DNA from: Brevibacillus daliensis
GTDB lineage: Bacteria; Bacillota; Bacilli; Brevibacillales; Brevibacillaceae
DNA: 64,000 nt
Assembly: GCF_021245735.1 (NCBI RefSeq)
Contig: NZ_JAJISB010000001.1
Coordinates: forward strand, 62,001 to 126,000
Direction of reading: 5' to 3'
How positions within the stretch are numbered: the first letter of the stretch is position 1; each line of letters starts with the position of its first letter. The notes beneath the pieces were generated by a model. That model had not been told where the DNA came from, searched no databases, and was given only the letters and a program-made list of their open reading frames with translations. The position numbers and the translations under genes were made by a program. Positions 27,883 to 37,304 of this stretch are shown piece after piece.

Positions 27883-28707
27883 ATGAACATAGGCTTTATC
27901 GGAACTGGTAGTATGGGCTCAATGTTAATTTCATCGCTAATTCGTTCCCAAGCGGTTCTTCCTCAACAAATTTGGGCAGCAAATCGAACGACAACCAAGG
28001 TAAAGACTCTTGCTGAAAAATATCCAGGGTTACAAGTAGCGGAGTCGAATGCAGAAGTTGCAAAATCATGCGACATTCTTTTTCTTTGTGTGAAACCAAA
28101 AGAGTATCGAACAGCACTTCTCGATGTAGCACCCATTATGACAAAGGACCAGGTTTTAATAACAATAACTAGTCCAGTTCAAGTCTCTGAGCTAGAGGGG
28201 TTGGTTCCTTCTTCCGTAATGCGTGTCATTCCCAGTATTACAAATCAGGCATTAAGCGGACTTGTATTGGTTGAGTATGGAGAAAGTATGGGAGAAAAAT
28301 CAAAAGAAATGGTCATACCGCTTCTGTCCCATCTTGGTTTGCCAGTTGAAATACAACAGCCCTACTTACGTATTTCAGCAGATATCTCTAGTTGTGGTCC
28401 TGCCTTTATCAGCTACGTATTACAACAATTTATTACATCTGCTTGTGATGAGACTGGACTTCCCGAAGATACAGCAACAAGTCTCACTACACAAATGATT
28501 ATTGGATTAGGTGAATTATTAAAGCAAGGACATTTTAGCTTACCAGAGCTACAACAACGGGTATGCGTTCCAGGAGGCGTTACTGGGGAAGGTTTACGTG
28601 TTCTTGAAGGAAATATTCCTGGGGTGTTCCATCGGGTATTTCGCAGTACGCAAGAACGATTTGCTGAGGACCAATTGGAAATGGCTAATCAACTACGATC
28701 AAAATAA
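27883..28707 (+). CDS. comER: ComER, pyrroline-5-carboxylate reductase-like protein
   Basis: A 274-residue protein of the ProC family, the same length as B. subtilis ComER. The N-terminal Rossmann motif is IGFIGTGSMGSM, and the C-terminal dimer domain holds CVPGGVTGEGL, close to the ProC consensus for PGGTT. Its role is not firmly known; it lies beside comEA in Bacillales. The ATG at 27883 follows GGAG; a frame open to 27697 is not supported. Its strand relative to holA and yqeM is as in B. subtilis, but a sensor-transporter block separates it from comEA. Confidence 0.85.
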   Translation: MNIGFIGTGSMGSMLISSLIRSQAVLPQQIWAANRTTTKVKTLAEKYPGLQVAESNAEVAKSCDILFLCVKPKEYRTALLDVAPIMTKDQVLITITSPVQVSELEGLVPSSVMRVIPSITNQALSGLVLVEYGESMGEKSKEMVIPLLSHLGLPVEIQQPYLRISADISSCGPAFISYVLQQFITSACDETGLPEDTATSLTTQMIIGLGELLKQGHFSLPELQQRVCVPGGVTGEGLRVLEGNIPGVFHRVFRSTQERFAEDQLEMANQLRSK

Positions 28708-28717
28708 AATACCTGTT

Positions 28718-28770
28718 TACCCGAGATTATGTAAGTACGCAAGATTTTTTACACATAATTCTCGGGTTTT
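28718..28770 (+). terminator. comER terminator
   Basis: ACCCGAGATTATGT pairs, with one bulge, with ACATAATTCTCGGGT, followed by TTTTC. Confidence 0.75.
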
Positions 28771-28931
28771 CTTATGCCCTAATTTCCGTTATGGAACCTA
28801 CAATGGTACTATATTATAAGGCCGATTCACCTATGGTCCTTTACATGGTACTACTATTCGTCCCCATTATTGTAACGGGGATTCCGGCATCTTTATTCGA
28901 AAAAAAGTAGGTAAGGTTAAGGTGATTCATT

Positions 28932-29552
28932 GTGAATAGAAAAGTAGAGTTAGCTGCAAAATTTGATAGAAAAGCCAACATGTATGAGCGCAACAGAAAA
29001 ACAGGCGCTCTCGGTCTTTGGCGCCAGCAACTCCTAAAAAATGTGACAGGAAAAGTTCTGGAGTTAGGAGTGGGAGCAGGCGCTAATTTTCCCTATTATG
29101 ATGCAAGCAGAGTCGAAGTTACCGCTGTTGATTTTAGCCCAAACATGATACACAAGGCTAAGCACGCAGCAGTTGAATATGGTATTACTGCGAATTTTGT
29201 ACAAGCTGACGTTGATCACCTGGAACTACCTGATGATTCATTTGATTTCGTCATTTCTACACTCTCTCTTTGTGGCTACGATAATCCGCTACAAGTTCTT
29301 ACTAATATGAATCGGTGGTGTCATGCTGATGGTGAGATTTTACTTTTAGAGCATGGTCTAGGTCATAATCATGCCTTACGAGGACTCCAACATCTAACAC
29401 ATCCACTATTCAAGAAATTAGAAGGATGCCACTTTAATCGTGATATGGCAGGCTTAGTAACCCAGTCCCCATTAGAATTACAAAGAGTTGAGCGTCATTT
29501 TGCTGGAATGATCTATATAATGTGGGCGAAACCTAGAAAAGAGATTCTCTAG
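28932..29552 (+). CDS. Class I SAM-dependent methyltransferase
   Basis: A 206-residue cytosolic protein with the SAM-binding motif I VLELGVGAGANFPYY, motif II VTAVDFSPNMI and post-motif FDFVISTLSLCGY, as in UbiE/Methyltransf_11 enzymes. It starts at GTG 28932 behind AAGGTG. The C-terminal half (CHFNRDMAGLV) resembles small UbiE-like enzymes of Bacillales whose substrate is not known. It stands alone, back to back with the TrmO-like gene on the other strand. Confidence 0.85.
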   Translation: MNRKVELAAKFDRKANMYERNRKTGALGLWRQQLLKNVTGKVLELGVGAGANFPYYDASRVEVTAVDFSPNMIHKAKHAAVEYGITANFVQADVDHLELPDDSFDFVISTLSLCGYDNPLQVLTNMNRWCHADGEILLLEHGLGHNHALRGLQHLTHPLFKKLEGCHFNRDMAGLVTQSPLELQRVERHFAGMIYIMWAKPRKEIL

Positions 29553-29571
29553 TCTCTCAATTTCCTACCTT

Positions 29572-30033
29572 CTACTTCCAATACTTTTCCATGATAGAAA
29601 TAGACCAATCAGGCTGCTTTACCTCACCCTTTGCTAAAAATTCTTTCATAACAGGTTTAATATCAATCACAGGAGTACCATCAATCGCATCCAATCCTTT
29701 TACTACTAACACAGGACCATTCTGTTCCAGAAGCTCAACCGTAGTAATTCCAATTTTATTCGGGCGATTTTTACCTCGTTGAGCGAATATCCCAACTTTC
29801 GGAAAGTCCTTGTTGTTTCTTGGATGTCTTGCTTCGTATTGTATCTGTTCATCTGTAACTTGATCAAAATAGAAGACGATATCTAGGTGCGAAAATTCCG
29901 TTATTCCTTCGAATGCTCCTTCATTGAACGAGTGAGTCAATTTTATTTTGGAGACAATCTCACCCCATCGATCATCTTTTATCTCTTTGCGGGTATTACT
30001 AACAAATGCAATTGGCTTCAAAGTAAATTCCAT
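29572..30033 (-). CDS. TrmO-like tRNA methyltransferase (UPF0066)
   Basis: A 153-residue protein with the beta-barrel TrmO signature: HLDIVFYFDQV, then VGIFAQRGKNRPNKIGIT, the SAM-binding stretch, then GLDAIDGTPVIDIKP. TrmO methylates t6A at position 37 of tRNA. This copy has only the core domain, without the ~80-residue C-terminal tRNA-binding domain of E. coli TrmO, so the substrate may differ. Convergent with the methyltransferase and divergent from the MFS gene. Confidence 0.85.
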   Translation of the reverse strand: MEFTLKPIAFVSNTRKEIKDDRWGEIVSKIKLTHSFNEGAFEGITEFSHLDIVFYFDQVTDEQIQYEARHPRNNKDFPKVGIFAQRGKNRPNKIGITTVELLEQNGPVLVVKGLDAIDGTPVIDIKPVMKEFLAKGEVKQPDWSISIMEKYWK

Positions 30034-30116
30034 CTTGGATCCACCTCTATTGATTTTTCTTGTTTGTTATCAGCATACTCAAAAAACTTTGGAAGGACAA
30101 ACACGTAGTTTAGCGA

Positions 30117-30146
30117 TTGACTGTTCAGAGTTAATCTCATTACAAT
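30117..30146 (+). promoter_or_regulatory. Sigma-A promoter of the MFS gene
   Basis: TTGACT and TACAAT are separated by 18 bases, about 55 bases before the MFS start codon. Confidence 0.65.
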
Positions 30147-30200
30147 ACAACTATTCGATTAAACAATAGAATGAGTCTGTTCCGTAGGAAGGAAGTCTGA

Positions 30201-31508
30201 GTGGTGTCAAATAATCCAGATAATTCAGTCGTTAGTATGAGTCAATCATCCATGTTATATCGTTTCATTGATTCTCCAGAAAAGCAACAAAAGCTATATC
30301 GACGGACATTGATCATTGTTGTCATTTCACAAATTTTTGGTGGAGCAGGACTTGCAGCAGGCGTTACTGTCGGAGCACTTCTTGCACAGGACATGCTAGG
30401 AGCAGATAGTTATGCAGGACTTCCGGCTGCGCTGCTCACTCTTGGTTCAGCTGGGGCAGCGTTACTTATAGGGAGACTCTCCCAACGTTATAGTCGCCGT
30501 TTTGGACTCGCAACAGGATTCCTAGCTGGCGGTATTGGCGCAATTGGAGTAGTGGTTTCAGCAGCAACCAACAATATTCTACTTCTTTTTGCTTCCCTAT
30601 TAATCTATGGTGCCGGAACTGCTACAAACCTACAAGCTCGCTATGCAGGTACCGACCTGGCAACTTCCACACAACGAGCAACCGCAATCAGTATTGCGAT
30701 GGTATCTACCACGTTCGGTGCTGTCGCGGGTCCAAATCTGGTTGGAGTAATGGGTCAATTCGCCATGTCAGTTGGTGTTCCTGCTTTATCTGGACCGTTC
30801 ATTCTTGCTGCTGCAGCCTACATCCTAGCAGGTTTGGTGCTATTAGTTTTGCTTCGCCCTGACCCTCTGGTTATTGCCAAAGCACTTGCAGAGATGCAAA
30901 AAACGAACGAGAGTAATCTTTCAGACACTAATTTCAAAAAACTCGCAATAAACAAACGGGGAATTGTTGTCGGAGCTACCGTAATGGTCTTAACACAAAT
31001 TGTCATGGTGGCCATTATGACGATGACGCCAGTACATATGGGGCATCACGGATATGGTTTAAACGAGATAGGGCTAGTGATAGGTATCCATATAGGTGCA
31101 ATGTACCTTCCTTCTCTATTGACCGGTCTTCTTGCTGACAAGATTGGACGCACTGCAATGGCAATCGCTTCAGGTGCTACACTGCTGGCCGCCGGTGTAG
31201 TGGCTGCTGTTGCACCTACCGATTCCATGTTGGTCCTTATCACCGCACTTGCTCTGCTCGGACTTGGCTGGAACTTTGGCTTGATTAGTGGTACAGCGCT
31301 TATCGTTGATTCCACTCACCCATCTACTCGTGCTAAGACGCAGGGGACTGTTGATGTCTTGGTCGCTCTAGCTGGGGCATCTGGTGGAGCACTTTCCGGC
31401 ATGGTCGTGGCGCACTCTAGTTACGCAACTCTTTCATTAGCTGGGGGCATCCTTTCATTGCTGCTTATCCCAACAGTTATCTGGTCTCGTAGCAATAATA
31501 AAGGCTAA
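30201..31508 (+). CDS. MFS transporter
   Basis: A 435-residue permease with 12 hydrophobic segments in two halves joined by a hydrophilic loop near residues 225-255. The loop after helix 2 carries GRLSQRYSRRFGL, and the second half has LLADKIGRTAM, matching the MFS consensus DxxGRR. It starts with GTG behind GGAAGGAAG and is monocistronic with its own promoter and terminator. The substrate is unknown; drug or metabolite efflux is a guess from family size and isolation. Confidence 0.88.
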   Translation: MVSNNPDNSVVSMSQSSMLYRFIDSPEKQQKLYRRTLIIVVISQIFGGAGLAAGVTVGALLAQDMLGADSYAGLPAALLTLGSAGAALLIGRLSQRYSRRFGLATGFLAGGIGAIGVVVSAATNNILLLFASLLIYGAGTATNLQARYAGTDLATSTQRATAISIAMVSTTFGAVAGPNLVGVMGQFAMSVGVPALSGPFILAAAAYILAGLVLLVLLRPDPLVIAKALAEMQKTNESNLSDTNFKKLAINKRGIVVGATVMVLTQIVMVAIMTMTPVHMGHHGYGLNEIGLVIGIHIGAMYLPSLLTGLLADKIGRTAMAIASGATLLAAGVVAAVAPTDSMLVLITALALLGLGWNFGLISGTALIVDSTHPSTRAKTQGTVDVLVALAGASGGALSGMVVAHSSYATLSLAGGILSLLLIPTVIWSRSNNKG

Positions 31509-31515
31509 GTTAAAT

Positions 31516-31554
31516 AACCGAGGGATATTTACCTATCCCTCGGTTTATTTTTTC
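31516..31554 (+). terminator. MFS gene terminator
   Basis: AACCGAGGGATA and TATCCCTCGGTT form a perfect 12-bp stem, with TATTTTTTC after it. Confidence 0.9.
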
Positions 31555-31742
31555 ATATTACAATCGTGGATCAATCGATACCTCTTTGCTTGTTTCAAAA
31601 AGCATAGAAGCTACCACCATTTGGTCATTATCTTTTTGCTTGTGACTTTAATCATTGGTGAAACGTCATGAATGATAGGATAAAACGGACACTAATTCAA
31701 TCACAATGTATTTAATTCAGGCATAGGGATAGGAGAAATTCC

Positions 31743-32237
31743 ATGACCAAACCATTGATCAAAGCTGTCACCCTCATTATCATGATTGCTTATTTGTATA
31801 TTTTAACAAACTTAGTATTTATCAGGAACCACACTATTGAAATGATTATCAGTCAGTTCAATTGGAAAATTGAGAACTATCAATGGCTTTCCGTAAACTT
31901 TATCCCTTTTAAAACGATATCTTATTATTTATTTGTATCAGACGTACCTGTATTCGTACGGGTCGAAAATGTAATCGGGAACATTATTGCTTTTGTCCCT
32001 TTTGGATTTTTACTCCCTTTGCTATCAAAAAAATTCTCCAAGCTTAGTTCTGTCACCATTGCAACATTTTGTTTGAGTCTTACTTATGAAATACTTCAAT
32101 TCCTATTTAGTCTTGGTAGCTTTGACGTTGACGATCTCCTTCTCAATACCATTGGGGGTTTAGTAGGTTACATGACTATTGCTTTTGTGAGTAGGTATAT
32201 TACTAAGAAAGGCTCAATTCAATGGCGTGGCTACTAA
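31743..32237 (+). CDS. VanZ family membrane protein
   Basis: A 164-residue protein with four membrane helices and the VanZ pattern NVIGNIIAFVPFGFLLPLL and DVDDLLLNTIGGLVGY. VanZ gives low-level teicoplanin resistance in enterococci; most VanZ-like proteins have no known role. There is no glycopeptide-resistance gene nearby. An ATG at 31743 follows AGGAG. Confidence 0.85.
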   Translation: MTKPLIKAVTLIIMIAYLYILTNLVFIRNHTIEMIISQFNWKIENYQWLSVNFIPFKTISYYLFVSDVPVFVRVENVIGNIIAFVPFGFLLPLLSKKFSKLSSVTIATFCLSLTYEILQFLFSLGSFDVDDLLLNTIGGLVGYMTIAFVSRYITKKGSIQWRGY

Positions 32238-32294
32238 ATACATTGACCATTATTTGAGTTGATTTTAATTCTTATAAACAAGAGGGGAAAATCA

Positions 32295-32546
32295 TTGAAT
32301 ATTCATCAAAAAGCTATGGAATTACTTGAAAAAAATGAATATGAAGAGGATTGTGCTGATGATTGGACAGAAAGCGATAAACAAGCCTACATTAAAAGAT
32401 TACGTAATGAGAAGAAAGAGTTTGAACAAATGCTAGATCAAATCAGGTCTGGTTACATTCCTATCATGGAATTTGAAACATCTATTCAGACAGCATGTTA
32501 CCTATTTGGTTGCTCTCGCCATGGTCATGCTGAGTATCAAGACTAG
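32295..32546 (+). CDS. Small hydrophilic protein, unknown
   Basis: An 83-residue charged protein with acidic stretches (NEYEEDCADDWTESDK) and a coiled-coil-like middle, ending in a CysX-rich region (ACYLFGCSRHGHAE). The TTG at 32295 lies seven bases after GAGGGG; the frame extends to 32259, but without a signal. I do not recognise the family. It follows vanZ by about 58 bases and may be co-transcribed with it. Confidence 0.55.
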   Translation: MNIHQKAMELLEKNEYEEDCADDWTESDKQAYIKRLRNEKKEFEQMLDQIRSGYIPIMEFETSIQTACYLFGCSRHGHAEYQD

Positions 32547-32571
32547 ATTAATGCATTGTAGAAAAATATCA

Positions 32572-32597
32572 GGGACTCCAATAGGAGGCCCCATTTT
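32572..32597 (+). terminator. Terminator after the small hydrophilic gene
   Basis: GGGACTCC and GGAGGCCC pair with one inner mismatch, followed by ATTTTTA. Confidence 0.6.
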
Positions 32598-32710
32598 TAT
32601 AAGCTACTATTAGCAATTTTATTTTACAGTGCCATATAATAAACGTTCATTCACAGCAGGAAACTAGAGAAAATTGTTCTTTCCACCCTTTCAGGCATAA
32701 ACCTCGCTCA

Positions 32711-32747
32711 AAAACCCCTGCCTTCCATTTAGGAAGAACAGGGGTTT
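32711..32747 (-). terminator. leuS terminator
   Basis: AAACCCCTG / CAGGGGTTT with an inner CTTCC/GGAAG stem; on the minus strand the stem is followed by TTTTTGAG. Confidence 0.85.
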
Positions 32748-32786
32748 CTCATTCACATACAGCGTATTTTGTTTATTTACCTACAT

Positions 32787-35255
32787 TTAGCCAACAACGA
32801 TATTAACCAGTTTGCCTGGTACTGCAATGACCTTACGAACGGTTTTCCCATCGATTAGGGCTATAGCCTTTTCTGTTGCAAGAACATGTTTCTCCAGATC
32901 TTCCTTAGAGAGTCCGTTAGCTACCACCATTTTATCGCGTACCTTACCATTGATTTGGATTACAATTTCTACTTCATCCAACACTAATGCTTGTGGGTCA
33001 AATTGTGGCCATTCCTGGTTATGCACACTTCCGGATTTACCAATCATTTGCCACATTTCTTCTGCGATATGTGGAGCAATTGGTGCTAGTAATACGATCA
33101 GATTTTCCAATCCGAAGGCAAGTGTTCCACGATCTGATGTTTCTGGATAGGTATACAATTTGTTTACCAATTCCATGATCGTACTGATTGCTGTATTAAA
33201 AGTATATCGTTCGCCAATATCTTCAGTTACTTTCTTAATAGCGTAGTGAGTGGTGCGGTTAAGTTCTTTGGCAGCATCATCTTGTGCATTCACTACTTGC
33301 CCCGTTTTGATAAGGTCAGAATGACTTTCTACCAAACGCCATACCCGATTCAAGAAACGGAAGCTGCCCTCAACCCCAGTATCAGTCCAGTCCAAATCTC
33401 TCTCTGGTGGTGCTGCAAAAAGGATGAATAGACGTACTGTGTCCGCTCCGTATTTCTCAATCATTTCATCAGGGCTTACTACGTTACCCTTGGATTTAGA
33501 CATTTTTGTACCATCTTTTAGTACCATACCTTGTGTTAACAAGCTACGGAATGGTTCATCAAAGGAAAACATTCCTGCATCATGCAACACTTTCGTGAAG
33601 AAACGGGAATATAACAAGTGCAAGATTGCATGCTCAATTCCACCGATGTATTCATCCACTTGCATCCATTTGTCTGCATTCTCTTTGGAGAACGGCATTT
33701 CTTTATTTTGACTGTCTGTATAACGCAGATAGTACCAGGAAGAATCAATAAACGTATCCATGGTATCCGTCTCACGGCGAGCTTTACCGCCACAAGTTGG
33801 GCATGTTGTGTGAAGGAAGTCTTCAGAGCTCGTTAATGGGTTTCGTTTTCCGTCGATCACAACATCTTCAGGCAAGGTAACAGGAAGCTGATCTTTTGGT
33901 ACTGGAACGACTCCGCAATCATCGCAATAAATAATCGGAATTGGTGTACCCCAGTAACGTTGACGAGATACTAGCCAGTCACGTAGACGATATGTGGTGG
34001 TTAAACCACCTTTACCCTCTTTTTCCAAATGATCCGCGATTGCCTTGATCGCTTCACGATTAGGCATCCCGTCGAACTGACCGGAATTAATCATGGTGCC
34101 ATCTTCCGTAAAGGCAGCATCTACACCAATCTCTTCAACCAATACATCTGCATCTTCAGGATTAATAACCACATGAATAGGCAGGTCATATTTTTTAGCA
34201 AAAGCAAAGTCACGTTCATCGTGAGCCGGTACACCCATTACAGAACCTGTTCCATAATCAAGCAAGACATAGTTTGCTACCCAAATTGGTACTTGTTCTC
34301 CTGTTAATGCATGCTTTGCGTAAGCGCCTGTGAACAGACCTACTTTCTCAGCATCTGTGGAGGTACGAGTGATATCGCTCTCTTTTTTCATTTCTTCTAC
34401 AAAAGCAAGCACTTTTGCTTCTTCTGCTTTACCAGCGATTAGCTTAGGTACTAATGGATGTTCAGGCGCAAGTACCATGTAACTTACACCGAATAGTGTA
34501 TCAGGACGAGTCGTAAAGACCGTTACTTCCTCATTGTCTAGTTCTGGAATCGTAAAGGTAATATTCGCACCTTCACTTTTACCGATCCAGTTTTTCTGCA
34601 TCGTACGCACTTTTTCTGGCCAGCCTGGCAAATTATCAAGATCTGTTAACAAACGCTCTGCATAGTCGGTAATTTTGAAGAACCATTGTTCCAAATCCTT
34701 CTTGGTTACTTCAGAATCACAACGCCAGCACAAACCATCAATTACCTGCTCATTAGCTAGAACAGTGGAGCATTCTGGGCACCAGTTAACAAAAGCACGT
34801 TTACGGTAGGCAAGACCTTGTTCCAGGAAAGTTAGGAACAGCCACTGCGTCCATTTGTAGTAATCAGGTGAGCAAGTAGCTACTTCACGGCTCCAATCAA
34901 TGCTCACACCAAGTCGGTTCAGCTGATTTTTCATAAAATCAATATTTTCATATGTCCATTTTGCCGGTTGTGCGCCAAATTTAACTGCTGCATTCTCTGC
35001 TGGCAAACCAAAGGCATCCCAACCCATTGGGTGAAGCACTTGATAGCCATTCATACGCTTCAAACGTGCAATCACATCGCCAATAGAATAAACGCGCATA
35101 TGTCCCATGTGAAGACGACCAGACGGATATGGAAACTGCTCTAGGCAGTAAAATTTCGGTTTAGAGGAATCCTCTGCTGTTTTGTTGGTTCCTTGTTCGT
35201 TCCAGAACTTTTGCCACTTTCCTTCCAATTGTTGTGGATTATACGGCATTGCCAT
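32787..35255 (-). CDS. leuS: Leucyl-tRNA synthetase
   Basis: The class I enzyme that charges tRNA-Leu, 822 residues. The HIGH signature is HMGH in [15 protein letters not shown]; the KMSKS signature is MSKSKGN; the CP1 editing domain with the T-rich segment [13 protein letters not shown] lies between. The ATG at 35255 follows AAGGAGGC; a longer frame to 35318 would read into the leader. It is controlled by the T-box upstream and has its own terminator. Confidence 0.98.
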   Translation of the reverse strand: MAMPYNPQQLEGKWQKFWNEQGTNKTAEDSSKPKFYCLEQFPYPSGRLHMGHMRVYSIGDVIARLKRMNGYQVLHPMGWDAFGLPAENAAVKFGAQPAKWTYENIDFMKNQLNRLGVSIDWSREVATCSPDYYKWTQWLFLTFLEQGLAYRKRAFVNWCPECSTVLANEQVIDGLCWRCDSEVTKKDLEQWFFKITDYAERLLTDLDNLPGWPEKVRTMQKNWIGKSEGANITFTIPELDNEEVTVFTTRPDTLFGVSYMVLAPEHPLVPKLIAGKAEEAKVLAFVEEMKKESDITRTSTDAEKVGLFTGAYAKHALTGEQVPIWVANYVLLDYGTGSVMGVPAHDERDFAFAKKYDLPIHVVINPEDADVLVEEIGVDAAFTEDGTMINSGQFDGMPNREAIKAIADHLEKEGKGGLTTTYRLRDWLVSRQRYWGTPIPIIYCDDCGVVPVPKDQLPVTLPEDVVIDGKRNPLTSSEDFLHTTCPTCGGKARRETDTMDTFIDSSWYYLRYTDSQNKEMPFSKENADKWMQVDEYIGGIEHAILHLLYSRFFTKVLHDAGMFSFDEPFRSLLTQGMVLKDGTKMSKSKGNVVSPDEMIEKYGADTVRLFILFAAPPERDLDWTDTGVEGSFRFLNRVWRLVESHSDLIKTGQVVNAQDDAAKELNRTTHYAIKKVTEDIGERYTFNTAISTIMELVNKLYTYPETSDRGTLAFGLENLIVLLAPIAPHIAEEMWQMIGKSGSVHNQEWPQFDPQALVLDEVEIVIQINGKVRDKMVVANGLSKEDLEKHVLATEKAIALIDGKTVRKVIAVPGKLVNIVVG

Positions 35256-35287
35256 GATATAGCCTCCTTCAGATATGTAGGAAATAC

Positions 35288-35570
35288 AAAAAAAGCCTCC
35301 TGTCGCTAACTGCTGCATTTCAGCAAGTTAGGGACGAGGAGACTCTGGTTTCTTCTCGCGGTACCACCCTAATTAGCAAACCTATACGAGGTAAAGGTTG
35401 CTCACTCATTCATCCTTAACGTGGAAAACGCTTCTGCCTACTCAATGAAAGTTGATCATCTTCGGCAAAAGAGCAATGAGGGGAGTTCATCGAAAGCTTG
35501 GGTTGACTCACACCATCCGTCAACTCTCTGATTGCACAAACATTTCGGTTATTTTCCTCATTTTTGCTTT
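35288..35570 (-). ncRNA. T-box leader of leuS
   Basis: On the minus strand, the conserved T-box AGGGTGGTACCGCG lies at 35347-35370. Its UGGU can pair with the ACCA end of uncharged tRNA-Leu. A long terminator stem (GCCTCC.../...GAGGAG) with seven U residues follows at 35288-35343, competing with the antiterminator. Upstream, the stem I region (about 35430-35560) has two CUC leucine codons (35483-35485 and 35478-35480) that could be the specifier; CUC followed by A at 35478-35480 fits better. Low leucyl-charging should allow read-through into leuS. Confidence 0.9.
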
Positions 35571-35595
35571 ATGCATATATAATTTGACTATGAGT

Positions 35596-35625
35596 ATTAT
35601 AGTCGGTTTTTATCGAGAATGTCAA
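35596..35625 (-). promoter_or_regulatory. Sigma-A promoter of the leuS T-box transcript
   Basis: On the minus strand TTGACA (35620-35625) and TATAAT (35596-35601), both perfect, are 18 bases apart. The -35 box overlaps the stop codon of yqeM. Confidence 0.85.
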
Positions 35626-36365
35626 TCAGTTGGGCGTTTTGCCGTAAAAAACAGGCGTTCACTCTCCGCATGTGGAGGTAGATTAACAAAATCAGCCGTC
35701 AGTTTAATCTGTTCAAACCCCGCTTCTCGCAACCAAGAAATAATCTGGGTCGGCTGATAGGCTCGTTGGGCATGAACTTCTTCCATGCGTTGATAGTATC
35801 CATTTGGTTGTTGAACAAAAAAAGTAAGGTCGTGCTCAACTTCCATTCGCTCATCATCTGTATAGCATTGCCAAATATACGTAATTTCATCCGTATCTAG
35901 CGTAAAGGTATGATCAGCAAAGAAATGAAGAATTTTATAAGGACTATGCACATCAAAAAGAAATGATCCACCCGGAATAAGATGTTGATATACACGCTCG
36001 AAGGTTTTTTTAACAGCCTCTTCGTCGGTTACATAGCTAAGGCAATCGCAAAAGGAAATCACTGAATCCACCTTTTCCAACATCAATTCAGCCATATCCT
36101 GCTCTATCCATGTCACATCCACCCGGGCTTCTTTCATCTTTTCATAAGCAATGGCAAGCATTTCAGGGGAAAGATCCACCCCTGTTACTTGAAACCCTTT
36201 CTTAGCCAACGGAATAGTAATATTACCCGTTCCGCAGCCAAGATCGATAATTCGAGAAGGTTTACCTTCCTTATGCCAATACTCTTCTGCGAACGTAATC
36301 CAATCCTCGTACTTAGCGTCTCCCATTAGGGCATCATACACATGTGCTAAATGTGTGTATGCCAT
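35622..36365 (-). CDS. yqeM: SAM-dependent methyltransferase YqeM
   Basis: A 247-residue class I methyltransferase with motif I IIDLGCGTGNITIPL, motif II VTGVDLSPEML and the acidic segment VDSVISFCDCLSYV. It is the last gene of the conserved nadD-yqeK-rsfS-yqeM row, one base after rsfS. The substrate is not known in any species I can name. Confidence 0.9.
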   Translation of the reverse strand: MAYTHLAHVYDALMGDAKYEDWITFAEEYWHKEGKPSRIIDLGCGTGNITIPLAKKGFQVTGVDLSPEMLAIAYEKMKEARVDVTWIEQDMAELMLEKVDSVISFCDCLSYVTDEEAVKKTFERVYQHLIPGGSFLFDVHSPYKILHFFADHTFTLDTDEITYIWQCYTDDERMEVEHDLTFFVQQPNGYYQRMEEVHAQRAYQPTQIISWLREAGFEQIKLTADFVNLPPHAESERLFFTAKRPTD

Positions 36366-36366
36366 G

Positions 36367-36723
36367 CTACTCAGTCACTTTCACAGAGACACGCGGTGCA
36401 TCAGACCATAATTTTTCCAGGTTGTAGAAATCGCGTTCTTCTTTATGGAACACATGTGCAATCACATCACCCATATCGATCAGTGTCCAACGGCCTTGTT
36501 CTGCTCCTTCGATTCCTTTGATCTCAAAGCCTTGCTTGTGTACTTGATCACGGATTTCACGTACAATAGCTTGTACTTGGCGCTCGTTATTACCATGACA
36601 AATAACAAAATGATCAGCCATTATCGAGACTTGGTGAATATCTAGCACGATAATGTTCTCCGCTTTTTTATCCTCTGCTGCTTTATAAACAATTTCAAGT
36701 AATTGATTATCTGTTTGTACCAT
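36367..36723 (-). CDS. rsfS: Ribosomal silencing factor RsfS
   Basis: A 118-residue protein of the RsfS/YbeB family, which binds L14 on the 50S subunit and blocks subunit joining when nutrients are short. The family segments VLDIHQVSIMADHFVICHG and GRWTLIDMGDVIAHVFHKEE are clear. It lies between yqeK and yqeM in the standard order. Confidence 0.95.
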   Translation of the reverse strand: MVQTDNQLLEIVYKAAEDKKAENIIVLDIHQVSIMADHFVICHGNNERQVQAIVREIRDQVHKQGFEIKGIEGAEQGRWTLIDMGDVIAHVFHKEERDFYNLEKLWSDAPRVSVKVTE

Positions 36724-36734
36724 ATATGGCCTCC

Positions 36735-37304
36735 TTATTTTTGAATCAAATCATTGTAGGCAAGTATCGTTAATGGATAAACTCGTTGGTTACGTTTAAC
36801 TAAAGACTTTATTGTTCCACCAAACGCTTGCTGTAATGTTGATTCTAACTCTGTCTCTGCTCCCTTACGTAGCTCATCCACACCGGGAAAAGTACGGTTT
36901 GGTTCAATATAATCTGCCAGACAAACGACTTTTTCCAGTAGGGTCATCTGTGGTCTGCCTGATGTATGATATCGAATAGCATCGAGAATTTCCTCGTCCG
37001 TAACGCCTACTTCTTCCTGAACAGCAATGGCTCCTGCAAACGAATGCCATAATGATTTATCCGCATCAAGCAAATCTTCAGGATGATCGTGTTGAAGCAA
37101 AAGCTCTTTCATCCGACTTGACTCCCAGCACTTGCAGTAGTCATGTAACAATCCTGCCAGCTCTGCCTTTTTCGGATCAGCACCATATTGAATGGCAAGT
37201 TGCTTGGCAGTCTCAGCTACTCCTAATGTGTGTAAGTAGCGCTTTTCATGCATTTGTTCATGGATTTTCACAAGTAACGCTTCTCTATTTTCCAGTAGTT
37301 CCAT
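36735..37304 (-). CDS. yqeK: HD-domain phosphohydrolase YqeK
   Basis: A 189-residue protein of the YqeK family, symmetrical Ap4A hydrolases that make two ADP. The HD motif residues are visible: RYLHTLGVAETA, the core LLHDYCK and the C-terminal ADYIEPNRTFPGV. The start overlaps the end of nadD by 20 bases, so translation is likely coupled. Confidence 0.92.
   Translation of the reverse strand: MELLENREALLVKIHEQMHEKRYLHTLGVAETAKQLAIQYGADPKKAELAGLLHDYCKCWESSRMKELLLQHDHPEDLLDADKSLWHSFAGAIAVQEEVGVTDEEILDAIRYHTSGRPQMTLLEKVVCLADYIEPNRTFPGVDELRKGAETELESTLQQAFGGTIKSLVKRNQRVYPLTILAYNDLIQK

Noticed and set aside
28771-28931. Repeated Tyr-Gly/Thr-like codons in the gap before the methyltransferase
   Set aside because: The reading has a stop between the two similar parts and no start signal; chance in a short gap.
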